A stretch of DNA of 64,000 bases from Cryptomeria japonica. Lineage: Eukaryota > Streptophyta > Pinopsida > Cupressales > Cupressaceae. The DNA lies in contig NC_081415.1 in assembly GCF_030272615.1 (NCBI RefSeq), positions 416,484,757 through 416,548,756 of the forward strand. The letters are read 5' to 3'. Both the position numbers and the translations under genes were made by a program. Each line of letters starts with the position of its first letter. Positions within the stretch are counted from its first letter, which is position 1. The notes below the pieces were generated by a model. The model made no database searches and was not told where the DNA came from. It saw nothing but the letters and a program-made list of their open reading frames with translations. This document shows, piece by piece, positions 10,837 through 23,417 of the stretch.

Positions 10837-11521
10837 TGTTAGTTTTAGGATCAGAAATGAAATAAGCAGAAATACACAACACAATAGACAATTAACACAA
10901 CAGTTTACCCTGGGAAAACCCTCCTTCCCGAGGGAGAAAAACCCAGCCAATAATATATCACATATATTATATTGAATAAGGCAGAAAATTTGCTTTACAA
11001 CTTGGCCAATCACAAGGCTGATTTATGCAAAGATGATAGCACCTCTCTAGATGCAAATCTGTAAATCATATTATTTCTCCTTGATTATAATCGATCTGAA
11101 GCAAGATGACAATCTGCTGAAGATAATTGTTCTCCTCCTTGAATTGTTAGATCTGCTGCTATCAAATGAAGATCTGCTGCTAAGGTATGAACTTGCTGCT
11201 GAAGAATTTTTTAATTGAATACGAAATGAAGGAGATTGGCATGAGTATATGTACATAACTTGGTGTCTCTTCATGAATAGTCGGCCTCATCAAGGAGACA
11301 ACTTTACAGAAGGAAATGAGGTGACTTTCCCATGAGTCAGCCTTAATATAAATAAATATAATTATTATTATTTCAAATTAGGTGTTACTCCTCTTGAGTC
11401 GGCCTTGATATATGTTTAAATAGCAACTCCTCCTTGAGTCGGCCTTATATCTTTCATTTGATATTTATTATTAATTTCGATTTAAAGGAGAAAGAAATCT
11501 CCCGCAGCTATTACATCAACA
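10837..11521 (-). repeat. Solo LTR, 685 bp, TSD GACTA
   Basis: On the plus strand it runs TGTTAGTTTTAG...TACATCAACA and is flanked by the exact 5-bp duplication GACTA at 10832-10836 and 11522-11526. The likely sense direction is minus: read that way it begins TGTTGATGTAATAG and contains GGGTTTTTCTCCC and GGTTTTCCCAGGG in the U5-like part, as in many plant Copia LTRs. No internal region is attached, so it is a product of LTR-LTR recombination. Confidence 0.88.
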
Positions 11522-11526
11522 GACTA

Positions 11527-12650
11527 AACCTTGAAAAGCACATAGAAAATATTGAGAGGGGGTGGGGGTGAATCAGTATTTTAAACTTTTTAACAAATAG
11601 GACCACATAAAAGGAACAAGAGCAAACAGCAAAACACAAACTCCAAATTTCACGTGGAAAACCCTTTTGGGTAAAAAAACATGACACGCAAAATGATTTT
11701 GTCAACTGAACTTGGGCATCAACACACAATACAAAAGTGAGCACCAACTCATTGAGAGCACCAACTCTTCTTGAATCACCAACATCATTGGTGAATCGCC
11801 AGCATTGGTGAAGCACCTACTCCACAAAAATGAGGCACCAACCTCAAAATTTCTGCTATTGTTACTCTTCTTCAAATTTGTAATATTCTCTTTTACACAA
11901 CTTCAATAAGCTGATTTCCAACCTGCTAGAGAACTCTGAAAGAATAATTTTGTCTATACTTTATTCACAATCTCATATATCACACCTCAAACTATGAGCT
12001 TATGTGAATATTTTTTCGTCCCAAAACTAACTTGACTCATATATCTCTAAATATGTTACTTGTTAATCCCAATGATCACACACACATCCAACAATTGTAT
12101 TGTTTCAGGTCACCCCAACCATTTAGTTCACACATTGCCTTTTTTCTTATCATGAGTCAGTCGCAGCCTTGACTCTTTGATGCATATCATCCAGCTCACG
12201 ATTTTCTGCCCAGGCGTAATATCACACGATCTTGTTTTGCAAATCAAAATCCTTAACACGACTTCAATAGTGTGTCCATGAAGATGCACGACTTCACACA
12301 CATAACAGTAATTGCTCATGACTTTATAAAACACAGCCCATGATCAAAAGCGACAGTCAATGTCTTAAAGACAAAACTGTTACACACGTCTGACGCCAAC
12401 CAAAAAAAATGGGGCTAAAGCCGCCACATACAAACCAACAAGGGTCGGTGCACAAGCATGAATAAAGTTGAGCCGCCCCATTCTTACGTTGAAGCCATAA
12501 GGAGAAAACAAATTTAGATACAATGAAAAATGCTTGGCCAAATTTTTGACGTAGTCAGAAATCGTGAGTAAATGAAATGAAGATGTTTTTTTCTTTAAAA
12601 CTGGCCGCCATATGCAAAAGAAACACAACCCATATGCCTTTTAAAACTCT
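11527..12650 (-). repeat. Copia-like LTR remnant
   Basis: At 11550-11580 the plus strand reads ATTGAGAGGGGGTGGGGGTG then AATCAGTATT, matching the inner end of the F LTRs at 55136 and 61970. Read in minus sense this is the TGATTCACCCCC...CTCTCA motif near the 3' end of many plant Copia LTRs. GGGTTTTCCACGTG (minus) nearby also fits a Copia U5. The rest is degenerate and the far end is not defined. The solo LTR at 10837 inserted at its inner edge. Confidence 0.45.
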
Positions 12651-12651
12651 A

Positions 12652-14190
12652 CGGCTCAGAGAAATTTGAATCTCAGCCGTTGATCAAGAGATCTCGTGCG
12701 CAGATGGACATGCGAGATCTTGCCATGTAAGTGCACTCAAAAGCCCAATCGAAGATTAAAACATCACTGTTGGATTGAGCTTTATGAAGATCCAACGGCT
12801 GTGGGTGGTTGACGTGGCACCCCGGGTCCATGCTTCCTTGGCTGTGTTGACCGCTGACTGCACTGTATTCTTACCCCACAGCATCTCTACGGGTCCCTTT
12901 TAACCTCGTGGGATAAGAATTTTGCTTTGATTCTGCTTTGGTTTTGTTATCCCGTGGGACCACTTGTGTCTTTGTTTCCTCCCGTGGGATAAGAGTTTCT
13001 TTGATTTACTCTTGTTTCCTTATCCCGCAGGACCTTTGATGCCTTTGGCCAACCTCACGGGATAAGGCCTTAAGGTCTTTGCTTGCTTTGTTCTTATCCT
13101 GCGGGATAAGTAAAATACTTTGTAGTTTCTGTTTGCTCCTTATCTCGCGGGATAAGGTTTTGTCTATGTTTCACCTTGCGGGATAAGACAAAAGTCTACC
13201 CGCCTTTGACTTCTCTTATCCCGCGTCCTCTTTGATGCATTTGTTTCACTTTTGCGGGATAAGGAGGAGATACTCCTTGCCTTTGAAAATTCTTATCCTG
13301 TGGACTTTGCTTGCTGCGTTCGAAAATCCTGCGATCGGTAAGAGGAAAGGGGAAATCGGCCCGTTGACGACCGAGAGCCCCTCCAGCCGGTTGAACCTAA
13401 GTGAGTTGGCCGACTGACCCGGTCAACTGAAAAAAGAACTAGGGCCCGCTTACGACCGGGAGGCCCTCTAGCTGGTGTTCAATAACACGACCCAATCTCA
13501 GTGGTCAATAACACAACCCGGTCAATAACACGTCTCGGTCAAATAAGACGACATGCTATTGACACATTATATAACCCTCGTGTTATATGACTTTGCAAAA
13601 CTATGAAGAAGCAGCTAACTGTGCTGAGACCGATAACACGACATGTTACCGGTATTGACTAAAACGAAATGTTAGTTACACTGAATTCCCGGAATTGATC
13701 CGTGCAAGGTTGGCACAAAAATTGCCAACATTTAAGGTTTTCTCTTTGTTTCACCTCGCGGGATAAGCCAAAAGTCTACCCGCCTTTGACTTCTCTTATC
13801 CCGCGGGGAAAAGATTGGCACAAAGCGATGGCGCAGGATAAGGAAACAAGAGTAAATCAAAGAAACTCTTATCCTGCGGGAGGAAACAAAGACACAAGTG
13901 GTCCCGTGAGATAACAAAAGCAAAGCAAAATCAACGCAAAATTCTTATCCCGCGAGCTTAAAAGGGACCCGTAGAGATGCTGTGGGGTAAGAATACAGTG
14001 CAGTTAGCAGTCAACACAACCAAGGAAGCATGGATCCGGGGTGCCGCGTTAGCCACCCACGACCGTTGGATCTTCATAAAGCCTGATCCAACGGTGATGT
14101 TTTAATCTTCGATTGGGCTTTTGAGCGCACTTACATGACGAGATCTCGCGCATCCGTCTGCGCATGAGATCTCAAATCAACGACCGATTT
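12652..14190. mobile_element. Foldback element with approximately 400-bp inverted arms
   Basis: The left arm (about 12652-13066) is the inverted copy of the right arm (about 13797-14190). Shared blocks include AGCCCAATCGAAGATTAAAAC, its complement GTTTTAATCTTCGATTGGGC, and a CAAGGAAGCATGGAT-type block. The arms differ at roughly one base in ten. The arms and the spacer carry many copies of a self-complementary core, CTTATCCCGCGGGATAAG, usually as half or imperfect palindromes. A 70-bp piece at 13150-13220 recurs in direct orientation at 13735-13805. The spacer also has a cluster of GGTCAATAACACG repeats. There is no transposase. It may be a Mutator-like foldback element, but no 9-bp target duplication was located. 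Confidence 0.75.
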
Positions 14191-15259
14191 TCAAACTTGC
14201 AGCTGCCATTGGCATTTAAACTCTTTTGCAGCCGGTGGTTGTCGACCAGATGGTCGAGGTTGTTTTTTTGCTCAGTCGGTGCCCAATTTTGGATCCGATC
14301 TCACTGCAACCACCAGATTTCGATGCCATAATGCCAGACATGATGCTTGCTGACGATTCCAAATGCAACCCATGCCTCTTCAACGCGGTTTGAAGACTTT
14401 TTGTGCCTACAGACGCCATCCAGTACACAGAGATGCATCTAGATGCAAGGTTTCCTTGATTTGCGGAGATATTTGCTCTTCCAGAGGCAGAGGACTGAAG
14501 CAGTTACTGGCTAGGAGGGACCTCAAAGAGATCAATTCGGCCGGTCAGCAAGAGTAAACACAACGGAAACACAAGGACATGATGGAGGCAATGCAGAATA
14601 GATTGGATTATAACATGAAAACTGATTACGACCAACCAGGTTACAGAAATCGACTCACAGGCCTCCTAAAACATGCTCAAAATACAGAGCATGTCACAAC
14701 CGGGACCTCAAATCTTAAGATCTATCTTCTATGCTCAGTCCAACTTCTTGGTTACATTCTAATGCTCTATTACAATGATTTATACGATCCAAGGGGATCC
14801 GGTCGGCCCAAAGAGGGATAAAAACCCAAAGAACAAGACCTAACGTGCAAAACCAACAAGGTCGACCTTCGCCAAAAAAATTCTTGCGGAAAATCCAAAG
14901 GATGAAGAGTAGATCACGGGAAAAGGTTGGCCACACGCCAAGGAACGTCAAAATCAACGCTCAGGGTTCCACAAGCTACGGAAGGGGATTTGGTAGATCA
15001 CCAATGCAAATAGGTCCAGGTAACCGGTAAGAGAAAACTTTCAACTGGTTACAGGAAACTGTCTCGGAAACTGGTAGTGATAACTTGTCGGAAAACGATC
15101 CAAATGCTCCACGGTTTGGGAATAAGGAATATGATGAAGTCTTCAAGTAAAATCCAACTGCATAGGTTCCGGTGAGCCAAATCCAGAACACAGAAAGAAA
15201 TGCTGAAACTGCAAACAAAAAGCAAAACAGAAAGGAAATATTTTTGGTTGATGCAAGAT
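14191..15259. other. Unassigned, repeat-like
   Basis: No coding domain is recognised. Lysine- and arginine-rich short frames (for example 14845-15030) look accidental. The stretch may be the degraded internal region of an LTR element, because it is followed by an LTR-like block. Confidence 0.3.
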
Positions 15260-15946
15260 TGTTATGAACCGGGGATGCTCCTGCATCAAGGATGCTCCTA
15301 GAGCTAGCTGTAGCACGCCATCAGATCTCGGATTTGATCTCTCTCTCTCTTGTCTGATTGTTTGTAACCTAATCCGGGTAGGGTTAGTGTTTTCTCAATG
15401 TAACCATTTGAGTTATGCCTGAACTATAAAGGCAATTTTGTACATTTGGTTAGGATCTTCTCCCTTCTTTTCTCATGCAGAATTCTTATGTCTCTCTGCA
15501 TCTGTAAATTTGCCTTGCTCTTTCATCAATAAAATTATCTTTATTGCCTTTATTCGATTCTTGCAATCTATGTAAGTGTTTACCTCTTTGTTGGAATGCT
15601 TTCTCCTTTGGTTTTCTGCAGTGTAAGTTACCGTGTTGATTCCCAACCTTCACTCACACTTAGATGGCTAAGTAGAATAGAATTTTGTTCATCCTTGGGT
15701 AGTTTTCATTAATGTTTTGTGCAGCTATAGGTAGGGATGGATCATTGTTTCATTCTGGGTGCAAACCCTTTTCCCTGTCAAACCATAGATTAGTTTTATC
15801 TGCATTCAAATTGAAGAGGAAGTCGGCCTTCTCTGGAGATTCAACCTCACAACAGCGCAAGGTCCCACACTTGAGAGGTTGATTCAATGTTTCACAAGGT
15901 TGGTGGTCAAGCCTGATCACCAGGGGTGCAAACTTTTGCGTTAACA
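15260..15946 (+). repeat. LTR-like block with promoter and polyadenylation signals
   Basis: It begins TGTTATGAACCGG and can be ended at GCGTTAACA. Inside are a TATA-like ACTATAAAGGC (15427-15437), an AATAAAA signal about 100 bp later (15529-15535), and T-rich sequence between. This is the order of a plant LTR. At its right edge GCAAACTTTT and AAAAGTTTGC form a perfect 10-bp inverted pair. No matching flanking duplication or primer site was found, so the borders are tentative. Confidence 0.4.
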
Positions 15947-18218
15947 GTTTTTAAAAGTTTGCAGTTTCATTTCTGTATTTATTGTTGTTGCTATAACTTC
16001 TTTTTTGAAATAAGAGAAAGAATATCGTCTGTTCTGAAGAAAGAGAATAAGATGTCATCCCACCCAAATTAGATTAGTGATTAGTAGGAGAGGGGGAGCC
16101 TTCCCTAAATTAGGAGAGTTTTATACTCACACATTGTGGCTGAAACCACAATTTTGCACATCTTTCTGGGTGTACAAAATTTTCAATCAACAAGATAAAA
16201 TGGTGTAGCCTTTCATTTCCCAAATTTTCTTTTGTTCTTTTACTTCTAGGCATATATTTTTGACCTCATTCTATAATAATGGCGCACTTACCTCATGATG
16301 ACTTGGGTCCTTGAATCTCCTTACGCGCCACAATCAATGCATTGACCAACTACTAATAATAAGGACTTTAAACAACATTATATAAATTATTGTTGTAGAA
16401 CCAAAATTTGGCACATGCCAAATTTGTCTCATGTTGCAAGTTTCTATTAGATGTAGTACCTTCCAATGAAAGTTGTGCACTAGGAGTGCTACAAGGAACA
16501 AAAAAAACTATAACTGTGTCGGCTCACATTGCGTGATCCTCGTATCTATGACCCAATGGATGAAAAGCCCCCCATATCTCCTTGTGATTATGTAGAACTA
16601 AAAATTGGATTGGGGGCTGTTGTTGCCTTTGTTGTTCTCTTTTTCCTTACTTTTGTTTGGTCATATGTTGCAAAGAGTGCTTTCACCTCCTTCTCAACCT
16701 ACGAACTCGGTATTTTACATGGCATAACATCTCGGCAAGGGATCCATGCAAGGTGATATTTGAGTCGATTTATGCATTTGGTCATACTCTTAGTGCGTTG
16801 GATACAAATAAGCTCTCCTTGCGCTAGATCTGGTGTCCCATGTTTCTAGCATATATCCTTAGGTTTGCCACTAGTTCTAGTTTTAGAAGCAATATTCCTT
16901 GTAGAAAACTAAAAATGAAACCTAGCAAAAGGGAGACAACATAAAAAAATAAGTAATGCCCTAGTTAGCAGCCTACACTAATTTTTTTTTGGCATAAAAG
17001 ATTATCTTATTCCAGCCTACATTTATTTGGAAATGTGCAGAGTATTGCACTACAAGATCACTAGTGTTTCAACTTTTTTGATGTCATCTCTACTTTGCAT
17101 TTTTACAATGAATTAATGCCAATATGCTCTTAGAACTAAAAAATAGGTGTAATATGAAAAGGAGCCAAGAGACCATAATGGTTAAATCCTTTCTATATTG
17201 AAGCTTGAAAGTTTTGATTTAGAGATTAATAGAATGTTGGATGTGGAAATTCTATAAATTTTTAAAATTTTGTTCATATTGCAAGTTTAAACAACTTGCA
17301 GGCTTGAATTTCACAGCTATAATTGTGAAAATTCAATCTTACAAGTCATTTTTTTAATTTTTCATATTGTAAGTTAAAACTACATATAGATTTGAATTTT
17401 CATTGTTATAGTTGTTACATTCAAGCTTGCAAGTCGTTTAATTAAAATTTGACCTATAGGCTTGAATTATAATTGTGAAAATTCAACACTTCCAAGTTTT
17501 CAACTCTTTCGGGCTTCACCATAGAGGAATCCAACAACTTATGAATTTTTTTAAAAATTGTTTGAAACTTTGATCATTTATGGGATGTCCATTATGGACC
17601 ATGATTTGTGATTGTAGGGTCGTTTAATTGCAATTTTGAAAATATTATTAAAATTTAAACTATGAATTTTTTTAGATTTTTTGTAGTCACACATAGGTGC
17701 AAGGGCTGAGAAGATCAAAGCCAAAGAAAACCTATGTATTCATGTGCCCTAATTCGTTGCTAGTTGTTGCCCACCACCACTTGTGTGCCCAAAGTGTAAA
17801 TATCACATGGCAAAAAAAATGATTTTATACTCACTTACGGAGATTTTCCTTATAATATCGTGAGATTTAGCAAATATTAAATGACTTTTTTGTGAACAAG
17901 ATTTCAGAAATTATGAATTAAATGTATGTGATCCTAAATTAGTACACGTATTCCATTACTGATTCACCAACATATATCTTATAAACTTAAAAACTTGGTT
18001 ATTGAGCTCACTATCTTCTTTATTGTTTACATAGGAAAAAGTCATATTGTGTTAGAATTAGAGGTGAGTTGTTTAAGAGATGAAAATGATTAGAGATAGT
18101 TGGATCATATAATGAAGAAATGAACTAAGACATCACAAGAACTTATGCACAATGACTAGAGATTACACCCTAGAGAACTCAATGTGGGAAGAAACTTTAG
18201 AAGAGTAAGGTAATATGA
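15947..18218. other. Unassigned AT-rich region
   Basis: No gene is recognised. A 75-codon frame at 16529-16756 has one hydrophobic stretch (GAVVAFVVLFFLTFVW) but no family resemblance and no intron or promoter context. At 17300-17500 three imperfect copies of a GCTTGAATT...GTGAAAATTCAA motif occur, suggesting an old short tandem repeat. Confidence 0.3.
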
Positions 18219-18670
18219 CTTTTCTGCCCACTATGTCTGCTACAATTGAAAGCTTGCTACTTTTGTTAACTTGCTCAAAAGCACACTACTCACTTCACTC
18301 AAACTCCTCATGCACTCACTAAAAACTGTGTTTACATTCCCATTAATAAAATTAATGCTTGAAATAATGAACACAATTAATAGTGCATACCAAATAGAGG
18401 AGTACAAGTATATCTTTATTTGCACATGAAATAATTATAGAAGTAGACTAGAGAGTATCTTTTTTGTCCACTATGTCTGCTACAATTGAAAGCTTACAAC
18501 TTTTGTTAACTTGCTTAGAAGCACACTACTCTACTTCACTCAAACTCCTCATGCACTCACCAAAAAATGTGTTTACTCCCCATGAAATAATGAACATAAT
18601 TAATAATGCATACCAAATAGAGGAGTAAAGTATATCTTTATTTGCACACAGAGTTATTATAAAAGTAGAC
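18219..18670. repeat. Tandem duplication, two units of about 220 bp
   Basis: Copy 1 (18219-18449) and copy 2 (18459-18670) both start CTTTTxTGxCCACTATGTCT and both end AAGTAGAC. They share CTACAATTGAAAGCTT and CATACCAAATAGAGGAGTA. By eye identity is about 90 percent, and copy 2 has an internal deletion of about 20 bp. No coding potential is seen. Confidence 0.85.
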
Positions 18671-18758
18671 AGGAGATGGTCAGCCAAGGATCAGAGTCAA
18701 TTTGACCAGATGATATTGCTTTTCCTTGACTATCAACCAACCAATGCTGATAACTACT

Positions 18759-21700
18759 TGTTGTGACCTAATCACACGTCACCCAATCCTAGATGGGGAC
18801 CCCCTACTTTTTAGGCCCTCTTGGTCTTTTGTTTTGTTTTTTTGGGTCTTTTGGTGATAGTCTCGTCAGTCTCTCTGCTTTGCGTGTGTTTGGGGGTCAA
18901 ATTGTTCGAGTCTGCTTTTCGTTTGAGTGAATTTGGTTAAGTCTAGGGCTCGTTTTGTCAATTTTAGGGTTTCTGCCTTTAGTTCTAGATTTTAGGAGTT
19001 TCTGTTAGGGTTTTGGAAAAACTGAATGCAGAATTAGGACCCTTCAAGGAACCTCCCAGTAAAATTTGAGTGAAATCGGAGCAACTTTTTTATTTTTAGA
19101 AAGTTTCTATTTTTTAGGGATTTTATTGTCCTGGAATGTCTTCATTTTGCCAAAAATCTAACTTACTATTTTTAGTAAGTTTCTATTTATAGTAAGTCAT
19201 CTGACGTCCTGTTTTGGGGTCTAACACTAACATTTTGAAAAGTTTCTTTTTTTTTTTGGAAAGTTTGTTTTTAACAGGACCATTCATTTAGGCAATGAAG
19301 ATTGAACATTCGCGACTATTTCTAAATCCGGAAAGCCAGAAGCAGACGTACTGGATCAAAAATGGCTAAGTGTTGGCGTCAAGTCCTGAAATGGAAAGCT
19401 TAAAAAATGACCTAAGAATGGAAGGTCACTTCAAATCCATAGATGGCACCCTGAATCCGAGACAGCAAAGATTGATCAAGTCAAAAAGATGAAATTGTGC
19501 CAAAATCCATGGCATAGGGGATTTGGCGCCCTGGAAGGAGATAGGGCGTTGGAATGGGGCACTCAAGGAAATCTTCAACAACTTCAAATTCCATGCGAAA
19601 TGCAAAATAGTGCCCTAGTGCAAGATTGGGTGCCAAATTAAACTGAGTATGGAAATCATAAAATAGGTGGAAATCCTTGCCAAAGTGATTTTAGTGCCCA
19701 AGACTGGAGGTGGGTGCTAAAATGAGTCTGGGTGCTAAAATGAGTCTCTTGGAAAACCTAAAATGCATCAAATTACTTTGCATATGTTAAAATCTGCCCA
19801 AAGCATGAGAGGGGCGCCAAATGAGGTAAGTTTAGGAAAACTCCAAAACTTGAAAATCCATGCCTTATGCAAAATCCTGCCCAAGAAAGTCATAGGGCGC
19901 CAAATAAGGGGTAGCATGGAAAAATTGAAGATATTCAAAATCCTTGGCAAGCACAAAATTTCGCCCCAGGAGTTGGAAGGGTGCCAAATTCAAGGGGTCC
20001 TGGAAAATGAGCTAAGGCACCAAAGTAGATAGAGCATGGGGAATGGAGTGAATTCCAAATTCCTTCACACATGGAGAATAGTGCCTAGGGTGTAATGTCC
20101 CTAATTTTAGCCTGGAATTGTTTGAGGAGAAATAAGGAGGAAATTTGTTTAATTTAATATTATATTAAGTTGTCTCATTATATTTATTTAAATCACACGT
20201 GAGATGACTTTATATTTTATTAAATTAATAAAGTGACTAAAGTATAAAATAAAAATAATTAAAGTCACTTAAAAATAATAAAGTGTACCTACCCTCTTCT
20301 AGAAGGTGATTGTGACGTGTTATGTAATGAACAAATAGAAGAGGGGAAACACATGTTGGGCATCAGTTGTTTATGTTATCTCTTGTTGAGTTGTGGAAAC
20401 ACAGGTCCGCAGAAGATCTTAGGGAACGATACCTCCCTATTGGTCAGCATAACTGAGGAGGTGAAAGACCCTCGGAAGGGTTGCTTAGAGAGTGAGGAGC
20501 ACTCAGCTTCTCATATAGAGCTAATTCGGAGATTCATATCAGTTACAGCAGTTTGGAGATTGCTTCAGACTTTATTGTGCCACGATTTGTCATGGAGACA
20601 TGTTAGATGCAAGTTATCACTGTTTGACAACAGCATTATTGTCTATAGAGGAGGGCGATACCATTATGGAGGCTTAGAGGAGGAAATCGAAGTGTATTGC
20701 AGGCATATACCAGAATTGTGCAGACATCTTCCAACCCTTGATTTTGCTTGTTACTCCTAATTGATGCACCTAATCTCAAGTTGGAAGGCAGTGATTCCAA
20801 TTAGGGAGCAAGGCGATCCATGTGAGACTATTTTAAATGAGCTTTGGTGTCCATACAACCACAAATCAGTGATCAGACTTAGACGGACCTGTGCAAAGGG
20901 GAGACCCATCGATTTGGGTGTTATCACTTGGTATAGACCTCCAAACTCGCAAATCAGTAAGGCGCTATCACCCTGCACTGAAACCGATCCATTTGGGAGG
21001 CAAACTGGGGAGGTTATTGGCTGTCTACATCAGTTCATCAGTCATCCACCATACTGCAGCAGAGCGGACTGTGGAGAAATTCGATTTAGCCTTGGGAAGG
21101 CTTGCACAAGGAGGATATGGCATGATCCCTCATCGCCTACCTTGACTACACTTTACCAGGTTCATCATCTCTCATTTCATTGTTTGTAGTGGTGAAAGTG
21201 TAATTTTATCAGTCATTAGTCCTCAGAAAGAAACCAGATAGTTGGTCCTTGTAATCAGTCCATATAATGGTACTCTAAATGCATGTTGTAATGACCTCAA
21301 TGTGGATTGGATTAGTGTAAGGACTGCTTCTTAATTAGACAGTATTCTGAAGATGTATGCCAAGTGTTTGACTAAATGACAGCAAGGAGTTATGACACAT
21401 ATATGAGCCCGATCTGCCTTTGATATGTTGTAGTTGTTGTTTAGGATTATTTCTATGATATTCAATCATTGTTGAGGCTCATCCTTCATTAAAAATTGCT
21501 TCAGAATGTCCTTGAAGTCTAACTGAAACTGTGAACAGCATGATAAACCATGACAGCCAAGTGTTTGTTGAAATGTCTTAGTGAAATATATTTGGATTTC
21601 ATATCAGAAAATTAGCAGGGACATTACATAGGGGAGAAGGTTGGGCGCTAAAATTGCAAAGTCTTGGAAAATGAACAAATATGAAATTCCTTCCTTAGAG

Positions 21701-22454
21701 GAGATTAGCGCCCAAGGTGAGATTAAGGCGCCAAACCCACCATACCTTGGAAAAGTGAAAAAATTGTAAATTCCATGTGAAGGAGAAGATAGCGCCTAGC
21801 TAAAGATAAAGGCGCCAAAATCATTTAGTCATGGAAAACACTCAAAACCCCAAATTCCATCACAAAGGAGAAAGAATGGTGCCAAAATGAGGTTAGCAAG
21901 GAAAATGCAAATTGATCAAATTCCATGGCTCATGCAAAAATCAGCTAGGAAAGAGGTGCCATGGAAAACATTAAATTTGATGAATTCCTCCTTTGAATCA
22001 AAGTTCCATCAATGCTAAGAGGCAGGATTCCAAAAAATCAGATGGCTAAGAATGAAATGATGAATTCGTTCACACAATGGATTCCACACCCAAGTCCAAG
22101 ATGGAAATTTCCAAGGCAAAGGGAAATTTGAAGGTCAGGAAAGGAAACGAAAAAGTCGAAATCCCCTCCGCAAAAATTTTGCAATTTCTATTTTGAGCAC
22201 CAAATCTTGTCAGAATTCGAAAATGTTTGCAGATTTGGACTAGTGAGATATTTCTCTCTAACCTGGACTCGGGTCCTAAATTTTAGGAAAATCCCTTAAA
22301 AATAGGAGATGGTCAAAAAGCATGGAAAATTGCCTCCAAGGCAAGAAAAGTCAAACCAAACGGATAAATAAGGAGAATCTTGAAAGAATCTTCCAATTCC
22401 CTTCGAAATTTGAAAAATGGAAACTGGTGAGTTGGCAAGGAATATTCTAAGTAT
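18759..22454 (+). repeat. Element E: start of a giant LTR of the A/B family, plus sense
   Basis: It begins TGTTGTGACCTAATCACACG followed by ATGGGGACCCCC. Read in sense, the LTRs of A and C' begin the same way (TGTTGTGACC...TCACACATCGCCCC...ATGGGGACCCCC). Downstream, 19300-20090 and 21634-22100 form a loose array whose units contain GGCGCCAAA, TGGAAAA and AATTCCATG at about 70-90 bp spacing. This is the position where relatives carry hairpin arrays. The LTR is interrupted by a solo LTR (20091-21628) and cut off where element B begins at 22460. Confidence 0.55.
20091..21628. repeat. Solo LTR, 1,538 bp, TSD TAGGG
   Basis: The ends are an extended inverted pair, TGTAATGTCCCT on the left and AGGGACATTACA on the right. 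They are flanked by the exact 5-bp duplication TAGGG (20086-20090 and 21629-21633). TG...CA ends with a 5-bp duplication indicate an LTR. With no internal region it is a solo LTR. It contains open frames of 147 and 142 codons (20317-20760, 20761-21189) without recognisable domains; I treat these as chance. It interrupts the array of LTR E. Confidence 0.82.
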
Positions 22455-23273
22455 GACGTTGTTGATGTGTTTTTTATGCACATAACAATATAGAATAAAT
22501 TACCAAAGTAATTTACCCTCTCTTGAACAAAATCACCTCAGATGCTAAGGATGAGATCAACTAATGTGATTCCAAGGTTTCTACATGTCAGGTCTTGACG
22601 AGTGGGTAAGTTCAGTGGTTGTTGTGAATTGCTGTGTTTCACTTTGGGGACTTACGCAAATGTTTGGATTATCATGAATGATGTGGAATAGGTGTGCTGA
22701 CAACTTAAGATTTATCAATAAGGCTCTGGATTTACTTCTTACTAAAAAAGGGGAAAAAATAATAGGGTTCAGGAAATCTATTCTAATCCTAGGAATGTAG
22801 GAAATGGTGAATGGATTTGGTGGAATCAAACCAGGCAAGGTCTCACAATCAGGTATTGACACAAGCTTAGTGCAATCATCGAAGGTATACTTAATGATTT
22901 TCAGACTATTACCATCAAACGAAGACACCATCCAAGTTGATGCTTGTCAATGGACGCATAATAGTTGAAGTTATGCTTACTCAAGCTCCAGTTGACCACA
23001 CAAGGCACACTTACCAGCGGAAAGAGGCTAGTGGTATGGATTAAGGATTCCACACAAATATACTCAACAAATCTTCCATTCAATCTAACATACATGAAAA
23101 TAAATTCTAATCTAAATTCTAATCTAACTTGGATGAATTGAGAACCATGAATGCAAATACAACACTTGAAGAGCAAAATCACCAACAATTGAACAATGAT
23201 TAGGATTCAAATAGCTGTAGCATATACCAACAATTCTACAAAAACTCTCCCTTACAAATGAGAGACAAAGGGG

Positions 23274-23285
23274 CATATATAGAGT
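23274..23285 (-). promoter_or_regulatory. Downstream LTR TATA box of B (genomic-RNA promoter)
   Basis: Minus-sense CTCTATATATGCC lies about 815 bp before the LTR end. It corresponds to the TATA boxes at 33479 and 49311 in the A LTRs. Confidence 0.5.
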
Positions 23286-23417
23286 CTCTTACAAAATGGA
23301 TGGCCCAGATTGATCTAAGATCAATGATCGAGATCATGCCAACAAAACCCTAGAATTGCCCTAATTAGGGTTACATCAAAAGTGGTGCCACCAACATATG
23401 GCCCAATAGAAAGATAC

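Noticed and set aside
15260-15946. Full solo LTR with defined duplication
   Set aside because: The flanking pentamers (AAGAT and GTTTT) do not match, so only an LTR-like block is claimed.
16529-16756. Small membrane protein
   Set aside because: One hydrophobic stretch alone in AT-rich repeat DNA; no family resemblance or gene context.
20317-21189. Two adjacent open frames of 147 and 142 codons as genes
   Set aside because: They lie inside a solo LTR with an exact duplication, show no recognisable domain and have no promoter or intron context.
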